A DNA stretch of 64,000 bases from Saccharothrix sp. ALI-22-I (GCF_001984175.1 NZ_MTQP01000064.1:186001-250000); one strand, 5' to 3'; positions 45,617 through 55,958 are shown, counted from the stretch's first letter. The notes: generated from the sequence alone by a model not told the origin. Numbers and translations: made by a program.

Positions 45617-48600
45617 GTGCGCGCGAGCTACCGGGAGCGCCCGCCCTGGTTAGCGCGGGTGGGTGACGTCGGCGCGGGCGTGCTCATCGCACCGGACCTG
45701 GTGCTGACGTGCTCACACGTCGTGCCCCACGATTCGGTGGACGTCACCCTCGTGCACGTGGGTTCCACGGTCGCCGCGTCCGTCGAATTCAGGGATGACG
45801 ACGGCGACCTGGCCGTTCTGCGCCTGGCCACCCCGGTTTCCGCCGTCTGCGCGCCGCTGCGCGCGCCGACCGCGTTGAGCGACCACACGTACCTGGTGCA
45901 GGGCTTCGCGGGCGGCAACCACACCGAGTCGCGCGGCAGGCTCGGCGGACGGGTCGGCCCGGGCTGGGTGCAGCTGGAACACACCTCCGGCCACCGCATC
46001 GACCGGGGCTTCTCCGGCGCGCCGGTGTGGGACGACACGCTGCAAGCCGTGGTGGGCATCGTCGTGACCGCTCACAAGGCCGTGGGTGGCGGCAACCTCA
46101 TCCCGGTCGAGGAGATCGTCCGCTTATGGCCCTCCGCCGCCTTGTACACGGGCTGGCGGGTCGACCTGGACGACGCCTTCGACACCCACTGGCTGCCCCG
46201 TGCGCGCGGCGTCGAGCCACACGAGCCCACCGACGTCTGGCACTTCGTCGGCAGGCACCGCGCGTTGACCGAACTGGCCTTCTACCTGCAAGGACCGGCG
46301 GACGGGCGGGTGCGGGCGGTGGTCGGGAGTCCCGGCAGCGGCAAGAGCGCCGTGATCGCGCGGACCGTCGTACTGGCCGACCGCGCGGGCCGCCCACTCG
46401 TGCCCACGAACAGCCTCCCGCCCGAGGTCGCTCTCCCACCGGTCGGCAGCGTGACCGTCGCCGTCCACGCCCGCGGCAAGACGTTGATGGACGTAGTGCG
46501 CGCCATCGCCGATGGCGCCGACGTCGAAGCGGCCGACCAGACCGAGCTGCTGCAACGCTGCGGGCCCATCTCGGTCGTGGTCGACGCGCTGGACGAGGCG
46601 GCGGGCGACGCACCGATGGCCATCGCCACCATGCTCAACCGCCTGGCCACGCACTCGGAGCGGCACGTCGTGGTCGGCACGCGAGTAGGCGCACGCGGGT
46701 CCTCCTCGAACGCCCTGCTGACCAGGCTCGGCAACCCGGTGGTGCTGGACCTCGACTCCGAGGGCTACCTCGACCACCAGGACGTGATCACCTACGCCGA
46801 ACACCGGGTGGACGACCCGGCTCGGGCGGCGGCCATCGCGCGGCACGCGGGTGGCAACTTCCTGATCGCCCAGCTGGCGTGTCTGACCGACTCGGAAAGG
46901 CTGCCGACCAGCGTCGGCGCGGCCGTGGACGACTACCTGACCGTTCGGTTCGACCGGCCCCGGGTGGTCCGCGACCTGCTCCTACCGCTCGCCTACGCCG
47001 AGGGCTCGGGCCTGCCGGAAGGACCGCTGTGGCTGGCTCTGGCGAACACCCTCGGCGCCACCGACTACACGGCGCACGACCTGCGTGAAGTGCTGACGTC
47101 GGCGGCCAGTTACCTGGTCGAGCGGAGCGGTGGGACGTTCCGGCTGTTCCACCAGGCGTTGGACGACACGTTCCGCGCCGAACGACCGGGCCTGGACCAG
47201 GTGGTCTACGAGACCCTGCGCGGGCAGGTCACCGGGTGGGAGGACGCGCCGGAGTACGTCCGCGCGCACCTGACGCAGCACGCCGTCACGGCGGGCCGGC
47301 TGGACGACCTGGTCGAAGACCTCGACTTCATGCTGACCGCGGACCCTGAACGGGTGGTGCCGCACCTCGCGCACGTCACCTCGGAACGGGCCGTCGCGGT
47401 CCGCCGCACCTACCGCCGCGCGCTGCACAGCTTCGAGGACGGCGACCGGGCCCACCGCGCCGCGTGTTTCGCGTTGAAGGCGAGGCAGAGCGGCTTCGGT
47501 GGTCTGGCCGACGAGGTCACCGGCCCGGTGGCGTGGCACGCGGCGGTTCTGGCACAGCGCCCCGAGGACGGTTACCAGGTGCTCGCCCGCATCCCGCAGC
47601 ACACGCGGGTGGGTATGTGGTTGGACCGGCGGGGCAACCCGGCGGTCCTCATCAGCGGGGTCGGCAGTGCGGTACTGCTCCGGTACCAGGACTACCGGCT
47701 GGTCGAAGTGGACCGGTTGGCCGACGCGAGCGTCCCCTACTTCACGGTGATCGCGCCGGAGATCCTGCCCGACGGGCGGGAGGTGGCGTTGAGCTCGACC
47801 TTGGACGGCGCCCTCGCGCGGTGGTCGTTCACCGATCGGCTGCGCCTCACCGGGATGACCTCGCTCGACGAAGTGCAGTACGTATCGGACGTGGACACGA
47901 CCACCACCCCGGACGGCAGGCTGCTCGCCGGCGTCGCCGACGGCTCCTCGGTGTGGGTGGTCGACTTCACCGACGACGTCCCTGTCGTGCTGCACCGGGT
48001 GCGGTTCGAGGGCCTCTCCCCCAGCCGGGCGTGCGCGATCACCGCCGAGGGCGATGTCGTCCACCTGGCTTGCGCCGGCGCCTTCGGGGTGTGGTTCGCG
48101 GACGTGACCGCGAACGGCGTCGTCCGGAACGCGGCGGTCCACCTGACCAAGGAGGTCTCCACCATCATCCGCTTCGCCGCCACGGCAAGCGGGCCGGTGT
48201 TGCTGGTCGGGTTCACGAACCGGCCGCCGGGTCTGGTGGAGCGGGTCGACGGTGTCCCGTTCCCCGTGGCCGCGGTGGGCACGACGACCACATCGCCCCC
48301 CAACACCGCGACGAAGCCGGGCCTCGCCACGGGTGTCCTGGCGGACGGGCGGACGATCGCCGTGACCTTCGGCGTGTTCGGCGGGGGCGAACTGTACGAG
48401 GTGGGGGCCGAGGTCGTCCCGCTCGGCGGACCCCTGGCCGTGAGCCGGGCCATCGACGGCTCACTCGCGATCGGTGACGGACCGTCCGGCGTCCCGGTCG
48501 TGCTCACGCGCACCAAGGACCGCGTCCAGATGTGGGACGTCGACCGGCCGGCACCCCCGGCCGACGTGCCGCCGGACATCCCGGACAACGCGCACAACCC

Positions 48601-49477
48601 CAGGTTCCTGCGAGGTGACGGCACCGAGGTCGTCGCGGTGCACTGGCGCAACGACGAGGTGCGGGTCACGACGGTGACCGACCACGTCATGCCGCCCGTC
48701 GAGGTCGCGGTCCGGGGTGACATCCGCGCCGTCGCCCACGCCGACAACCGGCCGGTCATCACGCTGCACCGGGCTGCCGGGACGATCGAGGTGTGGGCGC
48801 ACACGCCGCGCGGGCTCCGCCGGTCACGACCGGCGATCACGCCGGCCAAGCTTCGCCGACCCGGTTCGCACGAGGCCGTGGACGACACGGGGTCGGCGGT
48901 GGTCGTGTGGGACAGCGACGACGAGCTGACGTGGTGGACGTGGGACGGCGGCGGGTGGCGCCCCACCACCGACCGCATCGACCGGGACCCTCACCAGTCG
49001 CAGCGGCCTCGGCTCTACCGGCTGCGCGACGAACCGCGACTGCTCGTCACCGGCTCGGCCGCGTTCATCGCCCGTCCCGGCGAGCGCTTGGCGAACCTCG
49101 GCGGTGACTGCGGCACCGAGGCCGCGATCGGGTACGACGCCGCCGAACCGGTCGCGGCACTGCGCACCGACGACCGGATCAGCCTGCTGTCACTGGCGGC
49201 CGACCGCTTCACGGCGTGGTCACGGCCGTGGAGCCACGGGTTCGCCGGGAACGGCTGGTTCCACGTCGACCTCGCGTTCCCGGCCGCCGGTCGGGCGCTC
49301 GTCGCCGCGGGGAGCCTCGAAGGCCGGGTGCGCGTCTGGGCGTGCCATCGCGGCGGCACGGCCCGTGAGCTGGCGTCGATCGACCTGGAGACCGGGCTCG
49401 AAGGCCTCATCTGGACCAGGGACCACAAGCTGGTCGTGTGGTACGTGGACGGCGTGCTGAAACTGGACTTCGGCTAG
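45617..49477 (+). CDS. Trypsin-like protease / STAND ATPase / beta-propeller fusion protein
   Basis: A 1286-residue cytosolic multidomain protein. Residues 12-190: trypsin-like protease with His34 (LTCSHVV), Asp64 (GDLAVLRL) and Ser133 (GFSGAPVW), all present. Residues 225-430: STAND-type P-loop ATPase with Walker A GSPGSGKS (237-244) and Walker B VVVDALDEA (320-328). Residues 430-640: helical arm or winged-helix region. Residues 650-1286: degenerate beta-propeller with W-rich blades (LARWSF, VQMWDVDR, IEVWAHTP, VRVWACHR). No signal peptide. Proteins of this build are known as predicted conflict or immunity sensors: the propeller senses, the ATPase oligomerises, the protease acts. GTG 45617 has TAGGCT 9 bases upstream and no RBS, so it is coupled or leaderless. 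Confidence 0.85.
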   Translation: MRASYRERPPWLARVGDVGAGVLIAPDLVLTCSHVVPHDSVDVTLVHVGSTVAASVEFRDDDGDLAVLRLATPVSAVCAPLRAPTALSDHTYLVQGFAGGNHTESRGRLGGRVGPGWVQLEHTSGHRIDRGFSGAPVWDDTLQAVVGIVVTAHKAVGGGNLIPVEEIVRLWPSAALYTGWRVDLDDAFDTHWLPRARGVEPHEPTDVWHFVGRHRALTELAFYLQGPADGRVRAVVGSPGSGKSAVIARTVVLADRAGRPLVPTNSLPPEVALPPVGSVTVAVHARGKTLMDVVRAIADGADVEAADQTELLQRCGPISVVVDALDEAAGDAPMAIATMLNRLATHSERHVVVGTRVGARGSSSNALLTRLGNPVVLDLDSEGYLDHQDVITYAEHRVDDPARAAAIARHAGGNFLIAQLACLTDSERLPTSVGAAVDDYLTVRFDRPRVVRDLLLPLAYAEGSGLPEGPLWLALANTLGATDYTAHDLREVLTSAASYLVERSGGTFRLFHQALDDTFRAERPGLDQVVYETLRGQVTGWEDAPEYVRAHLTQHAVTAGRLDDLVEDLDFMLTADPERVVPHLAHVTSERAVAVRRTYRRALHSFEDGDRAHRAACFALKARQSGFGGLADEVTGPVAWHAAVLAQRPEDGYQVLARIPQHTRVGMWLDRRGNPAVLISGVGSAVLLRYQDYRLVEVDRLADASVPYFTVIAPEILPDGREVALSSTLDGALARWSFTDRLRLTGMTSLDEVQYVSDVDTTTTPDGRLLAGVADGSSVWVVDFTDDVPVVLHRVRFEGLSPSRACAITAEGDVVHLACAGAFGVWFADVTANGVVRNAAVHLTKEVSTIIRFAATASGPVLLVGFTNRPPGLVERVDGVPFPVAAVGTTTTSPPNTATKPGLATGVLADGRTIAVTFGVFGGGELYEVGAEVVPLGGPLAVSRAIDGSLAIGDGPSGVPVVLTRTKDRVQMWDVDRPAPPADVPPDIPDNAHNPRFLRGDGTEVVAVHWRNDEVRVTTVTDHVMPPVEVAVRGDIRAVAHADNRPVITLHRAAGTIEVWAHTPRGLRRSRPAITPAKLRRPGSHEAVDDTGSAVVVWDSDDELTWWTWDGGGWRPTTDRIDRDPHQSQRPRLYRLRDEPRLLVTGSAAFIARPGERLANLGGDCGTEAAIGYDAAEPVAALRTDDRISLLSLAADRFTAWSRPWSHGFAGNGWFHVDLAFPAAGRALVAAGSLEGRVRVWACHRGGTARELASIDLETGLEGLIWTRDHKLVVWYVDGVLKLDFG

Positions 49478-49761
49478 TCCTTCTTGCCGTCGTCGTCCCC
49501 GGTCGTGGGTTCGGTGGCTGTCGGCTTGTCGAAGGACGCGGGCACCTTCTTCAGGTGTTTGTTCATCGACCTGACCAGGAAGAACACCGCGATGAAGAAC
49601 AGCACCAGGATCAGCAGGCCCAACGGGGAGGACTTGCCGAAGTCCTCCTGCTGGCCGCCCGGGTCCTTGTCCGGGGACGGCACCGAGGGCTGTTGGGCCA
49701 GCACGATCGCCGTGGTCTGCTCCCACGGGATCGGGCCGGACAGCTGGTCTGGCGCAGTCAC
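49474..49761 (-). CDS. Small single-span membrane protein (Rv1083-like)
   Basis: A 95-residue protein with one hydrophobic helix ([20 protein letters not shown]) and a charged C-terminal tail ([20 protein letters not shown]). GTG 49761 overlaps the mca stop (GTGA), so it is co-translated with mca as in mycobacteria. It overlaps the end of the convergent STAND gene by 4 bases. Function unknown. Confidence 0.8.
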   Translation of the reverse strand: MTAPDQLSGPIPWEQTTAIVLAQQPSVPSPDKDPGGQQEDFGKSSPLGLLILVLFFIAVFFLVRSMNKHLKKVPASFDKPTATEPTTGDDDGKKD

Positions 49762-50639
49762 GCGGTCACCCTCTCCCGGACGCCCGCGAACAGGTCGTCC
49801 TCGGGCACGGTGCTGTCGACCAGCGACCGGGCCAACTCGTACTCCTCCGTCGGCCACATCTTGCGCTGCATCTCCAGCGGCACGGCGAACCAGCGGCTCT
49901 CGGGGTCGATCTGGGTGGCGTGGGCCTTCAGGGCCTCGTCGCGCACCTCGAAGTAGTCGGCGCACTCGACGCGGGTGGTGACGCGCTCGATGACGTCCGG
50001 CTTGTCGGTGCTCCAGCCCGCCAGCCACTCGGCGTACGGGGACTCCTGGCCCTCGGCGATCAGGGCTTCGTGGAAGGCCATCAGCTTCGCGCGGGAGAAG
50101 CCGTGCGAGTAGTACAGCTTCAGCGGCTGCCACGGCTCGCCCAGCTCGGGGTAGCGCTCCGGGTCGCCCGCCGCGTCGAACGCGGCGACGGAGACCTCGT
50201 GGCAGCGGATGTGGTCGGGGTGCGGGTAGCCGCCGTTCTCGTCGTAGGTGACGATCACGTGCGGGCGGAACTCGCGGATCACCTCGACCAGCGGCGGCGT
50301 GGACTCCTCCAGCGGGACGAGGGCGAAGCAGCCCTCCGGCAGCGGCGGCAGCGGGTCGCCCTCGGGCAGGCCCGAGTCGACGAAACCGAGCCAGCGGTGC
50401 TGCACGCCCAGGATCTCGGCGGCGCGGGCCATCTCGGCGCGCCGGATCTCGGCCATGTTGTCGAGCACCTCGGGGCGGTCCATGGCGGGGTTCAGGATGC
50501 TGCCCGCCTCGCCGCCCGTGCAGGTCACGACCATCACTTCGTGGCCCTCGGCCACGTAACGGGCCATCGTCGCGGCACCCTTGCTCGACTCGTCGTCGGG
50601 GTGCGCGTGCACCGCCATCAGGCGCAGCTTCTCAACCAT
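49758..50639 (-). CDS. mca: Mycothiol S-conjugate amidase
   Basis: A 293-residue zinc amidase (LmbE family) that cleaves mycothiol S-conjugates during detoxification. Zinc motif: [20 protein letters not shown] with downstream [13 protein letters not shown]. The length and C-terminal block ([20 protein letters not shown]) match Mca rather than the deacetylase MshB. ATG 50639 follows GGAGGAGC. Its presence means the organism makes mycothiol, an actinobacterial marker. Confidence 0.94.
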   Translation of the reverse strand: MVEKLRLMAVHAHPDDESSKGAATMARYVAEGHEVMVVTCTGGEAGSILNPAMDRPEVLDNMAEIRRAEMARAAEILGVQHRWLGFVDSGLPEGDPLPPLPEGCFALVPLEESTPPLVEVIREFRPHVIVTYDENGGYPHPDHIRCHEVSVAAFDAAGDPERYPELGEPWQPLKLYYSHGFSRAKLMAFHEALIAEGQESPYAEWLAGWSTDKPDVIERVTTRVECADYFEVRDEALKAHATQIDPESRWFAVPLEMQRKMWPTEEYELARSLVDSTVPEDDLFAGVRERVTA

Positions 50640-50749
50640 GACGGTGGTGCTCCTCCTTGGCCCTGCCGAATGAGGCGTCTCCAGCCCCTGCGACACTCAA
50701 CGCGGTAGTCGGTGGTCATTGTTCCCCACGGGCAGGAGGGCGTTGGCAA

Positions 50750-51160
50750 GTGGCACTGCCCGAGGGTCGGTACGGCAAACCCCGCAGGCCGCTGCCCCGG
50801 TGGGCCCGCTGGTCACTCCCCGTGATCGCGGTGCTGATCGGCAGTGTCATCGCGTGGGTCGGCTACCGCAACCTCGGCACCCAGCCCGTCGAGGCCAAGC
50901 AGACCGCGTTCGAGGTGCTGGACGACAGCTCCGTCGAAATCACGTTCGAAGTGGTCAGGCAGACACCGGAACAGGCTGTCGTGTGCATCGTGCGCGCGCG
51001 TTCCCAGGACGGCGACGAGGCGGGTCGGCGTGAGGTCCTGGTCGAGCCCGGCGCCGACACGGTGCGCGCCACGACGGTGCTGAAGACGTCCAAACCTCCG
51101 GTCACCGGAGAGGTCTTCGGCTGCTCCTACCAGGTTCCGGCTTACCTGTCCACGAGGTAG
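50750..51160 (+). CDS. DUF4307-family membrane-anchored protein
   Basis: A 136-residue protein: basic N-terminus ([19 protein letters not shown]), one transmembrane helix ([18 protein letters not shown]), then an extracytoplasmic beta-rich domain with two Cys ([28 protein letters not shown]). This is the DUF4307 layout, next to mca and greA as in Rv1081c. GTG 50750 has AGGAGGG 9 bases upstream. Function unknown. Confidence 0.85.
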   Translation: MALPEGRYGKPRRPLPRWARWSLPVIAVLIGSVIAWVGYRNLGTQPVEAKQTAFEVLDDSSVEITFEVVRQTPEQAVVCIVRARSQDGDEAGRREVLVEPGADTVRATTVLKTSKPPVTGEVFGCSYQVPAYLSTR

Positions 51161-51351
51161 CGGCCAAGCGGGTGATCTGCAGGTTTAGTGGCGGATCCGG
51201 GAACAAAACACCGTCGCTGAGCGTTGTACGCGTGTTACTCTGGCCTCTCAGCACGGCCCCGACGCGGGCCGTGTTTTTCCGTTCCGGGCTGGTGTGCCCG
51301 GGAACTGCCAGCCCACGCCGTGGGCCGGAGCAAGACAAGGAGTTGGTGACC

Positions 51352-51840
51352 GTGAGCGACACTGAGGTGACCTGGCTGACCCAGGAGGCCTACGACCGGC
51401 TCAAGGGAGAGCTGGACGAGATGATCGAGAATCGCCCGGTCATTGCTGCGGAGATCAACGCGCGTCGCGAAGAGGGTGACCTCCGCGAGAACGGCGGGTA
51501 CCACGCGGCCCGCGAGGAGCAGGGCAAGCAGGAGGCCCGCATCCGCCAGCTGCAGGAACTGCTGAGGGTCGCCAAGGTCGGCGAGGCACCCACGGTCACG
51601 GGCGTCGCGGCGCCCGGCATGGTGCTCACCGTTCGTTACGACGGTGACGACGAGACCGAAGAGTTCCTGCTGGCGACCCGTGAGGAGGGCGCGCACGGCG
51701 CGCTGGAGGTCTACTCCCCCTCGTCCCCGCTGGGCAAGGCGTTGCTCGGCGCCAAGGAGGGCGAGACACGCCAGTACGAACTGCCCAACGGCAACACGAT
51801 GAAGGTCACCCTCATCAAGGCCGTGCCGTACGCCGGCTGA
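51352..51840 (+). CDS. greA: Transcription elongation factor GreA
   Basis: A 162-residue factor that rescues backtracked RNA polymerase. The N-terminal coiled coil ([20 protein letters not shown]) carries the acidic tip ([20 protein letters not shown] with the Asp/Glu pair), and the C-terminal FKBP-like domain ends [21 protein letters not shown] 51352 is chosen because AAGGAG lies 9 bases upstream; GTG 51346 is too close to it. Confidence 0.95.
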   Translation: MSDTEVTWLTQEAYDRLKGELDEMIENRPVIAAEINARREEGDLRENGGYHAAREEQGKQEARIRQLQELLRVAKVGEAPTVTGVAAPGMVLTVRYDGDDETEEFLLATREEGAHGALEVYSPSSPLGKALLGAKEGETRQYELPNGNTMKVTLIKAVPYAG

Positions 51841-51856
51841 CCCCAAGACATCAGCA

Positions 51857-51886
51857 GGGCGGCCACCAAACGGGTGGCCGCCCTTC
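51857..51886 (+). terminator. greA terminator
   Basis: GGGCGGCCACC (51857-51867) and GGTGGCCGCCC (51873-51883) form an 11-bp stem followed by TTCTGCTGT, 16 bases past the greA stop. Confidence 0.88.
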
Positions 51887-51907
51887 TGCTGTCCCCCACC
51901 CCACCCC

Positions 51908-52027
51908 CGCGAGAGTCGAACACTCAGGCCGCGCGTGTCCAACGTTCAGAACACGCGTGTCCAACGTTCAGAACGCGTATGTCCAACGTTCAGGACCCCC
52001 GAATTCAACGCTCAGAACACGCGTGCG
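51908..52027 (-). repeat. Repeat array C: 22-bp units between greA and lrp
   Basis: On the minus strand: GTTCTGAGCGTT + GAATTCGGGG, GTCCTGAACGTT + GGACATACGC, GTTCTGAACGTT + GGACACGCGT, GTTCTGAACGTT + GGACACGCGC, then a unit GGCCTGAGTGTT + CGACTCTCGC. It abuts the lrp stop codon and has the CTGAAC core subtype. Confidence 0.92.
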
Positions 52028-52522
52028 TCAGACGATGTGCTCCAGCAGCGGGCGCACGCGTGGCGGGACGGGGGTCGAGAGCGCGATCGACGTGGACAGG
52101 CGCTGCACGCCCGGCACGTCCACGATCGAGTCGATCACCCGCTGCAAGTCGGCGTTCGACCGGGCCACCACCCGCACGAACAGGTCACCCGGTCCGGTGG
52201 TCGCATGGACCTCGCACACCTCGTTGATGGCGGCCAACCCGTCGGACACCTCGTGCCGTCGTCCCTGCGCGATCTCCAGCACGGCGAACGCGGTCAACCC
52301 GTAGCCCATCGCGGCCAGGTCGAGCGCCGGCGGGAAGCCGGTCAGCACACCGCGCGCCACCAGCCGGTCCAGCCGGGCCTGCACCGTGCCGCGCGCCACG
52401 CCGAGCCGCCGTGAGCACTCCAGCACGCCCAGCCGGGGCTCGTCGGTGAGCAGCAACAACAGCCGTGCGTCCAAGGCGTCCACAGGCTGGTCAGAGTGTT
52501 CAGTTTGTGGATCTGAGGGCAT
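52028..52522 (-). CDS. Lrp/AsnC-family transcriptional regulator
   Basis: A 164-residue regulator: N-terminal helix-turn-helix (LLLLLTDEPRLGVLECSRRL; GVARGTVQARLDRLVARGVL) and C-terminal RAM ligand-binding domain (EVCEVHATTGPGDLFVRVVA). It is divergent from hppD and probably controls tyrosine breakdown in response to an aromatic amino acid. ATG 52522 lies at the edge of a palindrome that could be its operator. Its stop codon abuts array C. Confidence 0.9.
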   Translation of the reverse strand: MPSDPQTEHSDQPVDALDARLLLLLTDEPRLGVLECSRRLGVARGTVQARLDRLVARGVLTGFPPALDLAAMGYGLTAFAVLEIAQGRRHEVSDGLAAINEVCEVHATTGPGDLFVRVVARSNADLQRVIDSIVDVPGVQRLSTSIALSTPVPPRVRPLLEHIV

Positions 52523-52535
52523 GTACCACTGTACA
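52522..52535. promoter_or_regulatory. Candidate Lrp operator
   Basis: A perfect palindrome, TGTAC-CACT-GTACA, touches the lrp start codon in the 75-base divergent region before hppD. Lrp/AsnC proteins commonly bind short palindromes of this type; binding by this protein is inference. Confidence 0.5.
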
Positions 52536-52594
52536 AAATGATCAGCGAAAGAAGCGACTGTTGCTCACCCTGACCAGGCGTGCACATCCTGTGA

Positions 52595-53779
<1,185 letters not shown>

Positions 53780-53795
53780 CGTTGTGTCTGCGGCG

Positions 53796-53828
53796 GGCCG
53801 GTTCGGGTACCCCCTGGGCCGGCCTTTC
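53796..53828 (+). terminator. hppD terminator
   Basis: GGCCGG (53796-53801) pairs with CCGGCC (53819-53824) with additional G.C pairing inside, followed by TTT, 16 bases past the stop. Confidence 0.65.
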
Positions 53829-53920
53829 CTGTCGGAACGCTGACGATGGCCTACCGGGTGCGCCGAGACCGGTACTCTCGGTGTGGGGACATCTCACACA
53901 GCATTCACCTGGAGGGTGGC

Positions 53921-54151
53921 ATGGCGCTCGCGGCACGGGTCACCGCGGTGCTCCCGCTCGTCGGAGCGGTGGCCACGGCCGTGGCGTTGACCGGCGCGGC
54001 CTTCTTCACCGTGGCCCACGCGGGGTGCGCGGAGACCGGCCGGTTCGTGGAGCGCGACGGCGTGGTCGAGTTCGTCGGCGGTTGCGTGGACGGGCAGGAG
54101 CTGCCCGCCGTGCCGCGGGTGGAGAACGCGCGGTACGACGTCAAGCCCTGA
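53921..54151 (+). CDS. Small secreted or membrane-anchored protein
   Basis: A 76-residue protein with a hydrophobic N-terminus (VTAVLPLVGAVATAVALTGA, then AFFTVAHAG) that may be a signal peptide or anchor. A short exported part with two Cys follows (GCAETGRFVERDG; GGCVDGQELPAVP), probably disulfide-bonded. GGAGGG precedes ATG 53921. No family recognised. Confidence 0.65.
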   Translation: MALAARVTAVLPLVGAVATAVALTGAAFFTVAHAGCAETGRFVERDGVVEFVGGCVDGQELPAVPRVENARYDVKP

Positions 54152-54188
54152 GGTTCTGTCCGGCCGACGTTCGCGCCATAGTGGAACC

Positions 54189-54461
54189 ATGTGTCGCAAC
54201 ATCAGGGTGCTCCACAACTTCGAACCGCCCGCCACCGAGGACGAGGTCCGTGCGGCGGCCGTGCAGTACGTGCGCAAGGTGAGCGGCTCGGCCCACCCGT
54301 CGGCGGCGAACCAGGAGGCGTTCGACGCCGCCGTCGAGGCGGTCGCCGAGGCCACCCGCGTCCTCCTCGATGCCCTGGTCACCAAGGCCCCACCCCGTGA
54401 CCGCGAGGTAGAAGCCGCCAAGGCCAAGGAACGCTCCGCCGCCCGCTACGGCCCCCGCTAA
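54189..54461 (+). CDS. DUF2277-family protein
   Basis: A 90-residue small protein with the DUF2277 hallmark N-terminus MCRNIRVLHNFEPPATEDEV and continuing helices (AAAVQYVRKVSGS; FDAAVEAVAEATRVLLDAL). The length fits the family, whose function is unknown. Array D begins three bases after the stop. Confidence 0.88.
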   Translation: MCRNIRVLHNFEPPATEDEVRAAAVQYVRKVSGSAHPSAANQEAFDAAVEAVAEATRVLLDALVTKAPPRDREVEAAKAKERSAARYGPR

Positions 54462-54463
54462 CC

Positions 54464-54730
54464 CCGAGAGTCGAACCCCCAGCCCCCGCGTGTCCAACGC
54501 TCAGGACCCCCGAATTCAACGCTCAGGTACCGGGAGTCGACCGGTCGAGCAGCACGAAACCCCGCGCTCGGACCGGCTGAGCGCGGGGTTCGGGTGTTCT
54601 GAACGTAGAACTCGGGGGTCCTGAACGTAGGACTCTCGCGACCTGAACGTTCGACTCTCGCGTTCTGAATGTTCAACTCACGTGTTCTGAGCGTTGGACA
54701 CGCGCGTTCGCAACGTTGGACACGCGGGGG
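54464..54730. repeat. Repeat array D: two opposed arms of 22-bp units around a terminator
   Basis: The left arm (54464-54540) holds minus-oriented units (GTCCTGAGCGTT + GGACACGCGG, and a unit with GAATTCGGGG). The right arm (54593-54727) holds six plus-oriented units, among them GTTCTGAACGTA + GAACTCGGGG, GACCTGAACGTT + CGACTCTCGC, GTTCTGAATGTT + CAACTCACGT and GTTCTGAGCGTT + GGACACGCGC. The arms are complementary in part (GAGAGTCGAAC against GTTCGACTCTC). A run of nine G bases follows. Confidence 0.9.
54558..54590. terminator. Hairpin inside array D
   Basis: AACCCCGCGCTC (54558-54569) and GAGCGCGGGGTT (54579-54590) form a perfect 12-bp stem between the two arms of array D. There is no U-tract on the plus strand. 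Confidence 0.7.
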
Positions 54731-54745
54731 GGGGTGGGGTGGGGG

Positions 54746-55897
54746 TTAGGTTAGGGCGGTTAGGAGGTCGGTGATCAGGTCGTCGGGGGACTCGATGCCG
54801 ACTGAGATGCGGATCAGGTCGGCGGGGACCTGGAGGAGTGAGCCGGCGGTGCTGGCGTGGGTCATGCGGCCGGGGTGTTCGATCAGGGATTCGACGCCGC
54901 CCAGGGACTCGGCGAGGGTGAAGAGCTCGGTGCGGGAGCAGACGCGGAGGGCCGCTTCCTCGCCGCCTTCCACGGTGAACGAGATCATGCCGCCGAAGCG
55001 GCGCATCTGCTTCGCGGCGATCTCGTGGCCGGGGTGGTCGGGGAGGCCGGGGTAGAGGACCCGGGTGACCTTCGGGTGCCGGAGCAGGGCTTCGGCGATC
55101 TTCTCGGCGTTGTCCGAGTGCTTCTCCATGCGCACTTCGAGCGTCTTGATGCCGCGCAACGTCAACCACGCGTCGAACGGCCCCGGCACCGCGCCCGCGC
55201 CGTTCTGGAGGAAGCCGAACTGCGCGTCCAGGTCGTCGTCCGACGTGATCAAAGCCCCGCCGACGACGTCCGAGTGCCCGCCCACGTACTTGGTGGTCGA
55301 GTGCAGCACCACGTCCGCACCCAGCTCCAACGGGTTCTGCAGGTACGGCGAGGCGAACGTGTTGTCCACCACCAGCCGCGCCCCCGCCGAGTGCGCGACC
55401 TGCGCGAGCACGGCGATGTCGGCGATGTTGAGCAACGGGTTGGTGGGCGTCTCCACCCAGATCACCTTGGTGTTCGGACGCACGGCCGCACGCACCGCGT
55501 CGACGTCGGACAGCGCCACCGGCGTGTGCTCGACGCCCCACTGGCCGAGCACCTTGTCGATCAGCCGGAACGTGCCGCCGTACGCGTCGTTCGGGATGAC
55601 GACGTGATCACCAGGGCGGCACATCGCACGCAGAGCGGCGTCGGTCGCGCCCATGCCGGAGGCGAACGCGCGCCCGTGCCGTCCGCCTTCGAGCGCCGCC
55701 AGGCACTCCTCCAGCGCGGCACGGGTGGGGTTGCCGGTGCGGGAGTACTCGAACCCGCCGCGCAGCCCGCCGACGCCGTCCTGGGCGTAGGTGGAGGTGG
55801 CGTGGATCGGCACGATGACCGAGCCCGTCGTCGGGTCGGGGTCCTGCCCGGCGTGGATAGCCCTGGTCGCGAAACCGTAGTGGCCGGTGTCCGTCAT
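54746..55897 (-). CDS. metB: Cystathionine gamma-synthase
   Basis: A 383-residue PLP enzyme of methionine synthesis and transsulfuration. The PLP lysine lies in VLHSTTKYVGGHSDVVGGAL; YSRTGNPTRAALEECLAALE and DNTFASPYLQNPLELGAD are family blocks. ATG 55897 gives MTDTGHYGFATRAIHAGQDP. With cbs two genes away it makes a reverse-transsulfuration and methionine cluster as in Rv1077-Rv1079. Separating synthase from lyase activity by sequence alone is not certain. Confidence 0.92.
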   Translation of the reverse strand: MTDTGHYGFATRAIHAGQDPDPTTGSVIVPIHATSTYAQDGVGGLRGGFEYSRTGNPTRAALEECLAALEGGRHGRAFASGMGATDAALRAMCRPGDHVVIPNDAYGGTFRLIDKVLGQWGVEHTPVALSDVDAVRAAVRPNTKVIWVETPTNPLLNIADIAVLAQVAHSAGARLVVDNTFASPYLQNPLELGADVVLHSTTKYVGGHSDVVGGALITSDDDLDAQFGFLQNGAGAVPGPFDAWLTLRGIKTLEVRMEKHSDNAEKIAEALLRHPKVTRVLYPGLPDHPGHEIAAKQMRRFGGMISFTVEGGEEAALRVCSRTELFTLAESLGGVESLIEHPGRMTHASTAGSLLQVPADLIRISVGIESPDDLITDLLTALT

Positions 55898-55916
55898 GGC
55901 TCTAGGGTACGGCGAT

Positions 55917-55958
55917 CGAAAAAGCAAGCGCCCGTCGGCTGGATGGCCGACGGGCGCT
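55917..55958 (-). terminator. Terminator of the RDD-protein gene
   Basis: On the minus strand AGCGCCCGTCGGC and GCCGACGGGCGCT (55927-55939 with 55946-55958) make a 13-bp stem followed by TGCTTTTTC. Confidence 0.9.

Noticed and set aside
54720-54745. G-run as a regulatory quadruplex
   Set aside because: It lies at the end of array D just past the metB stop; one G-run alone is not enough to claim a quadruplex.
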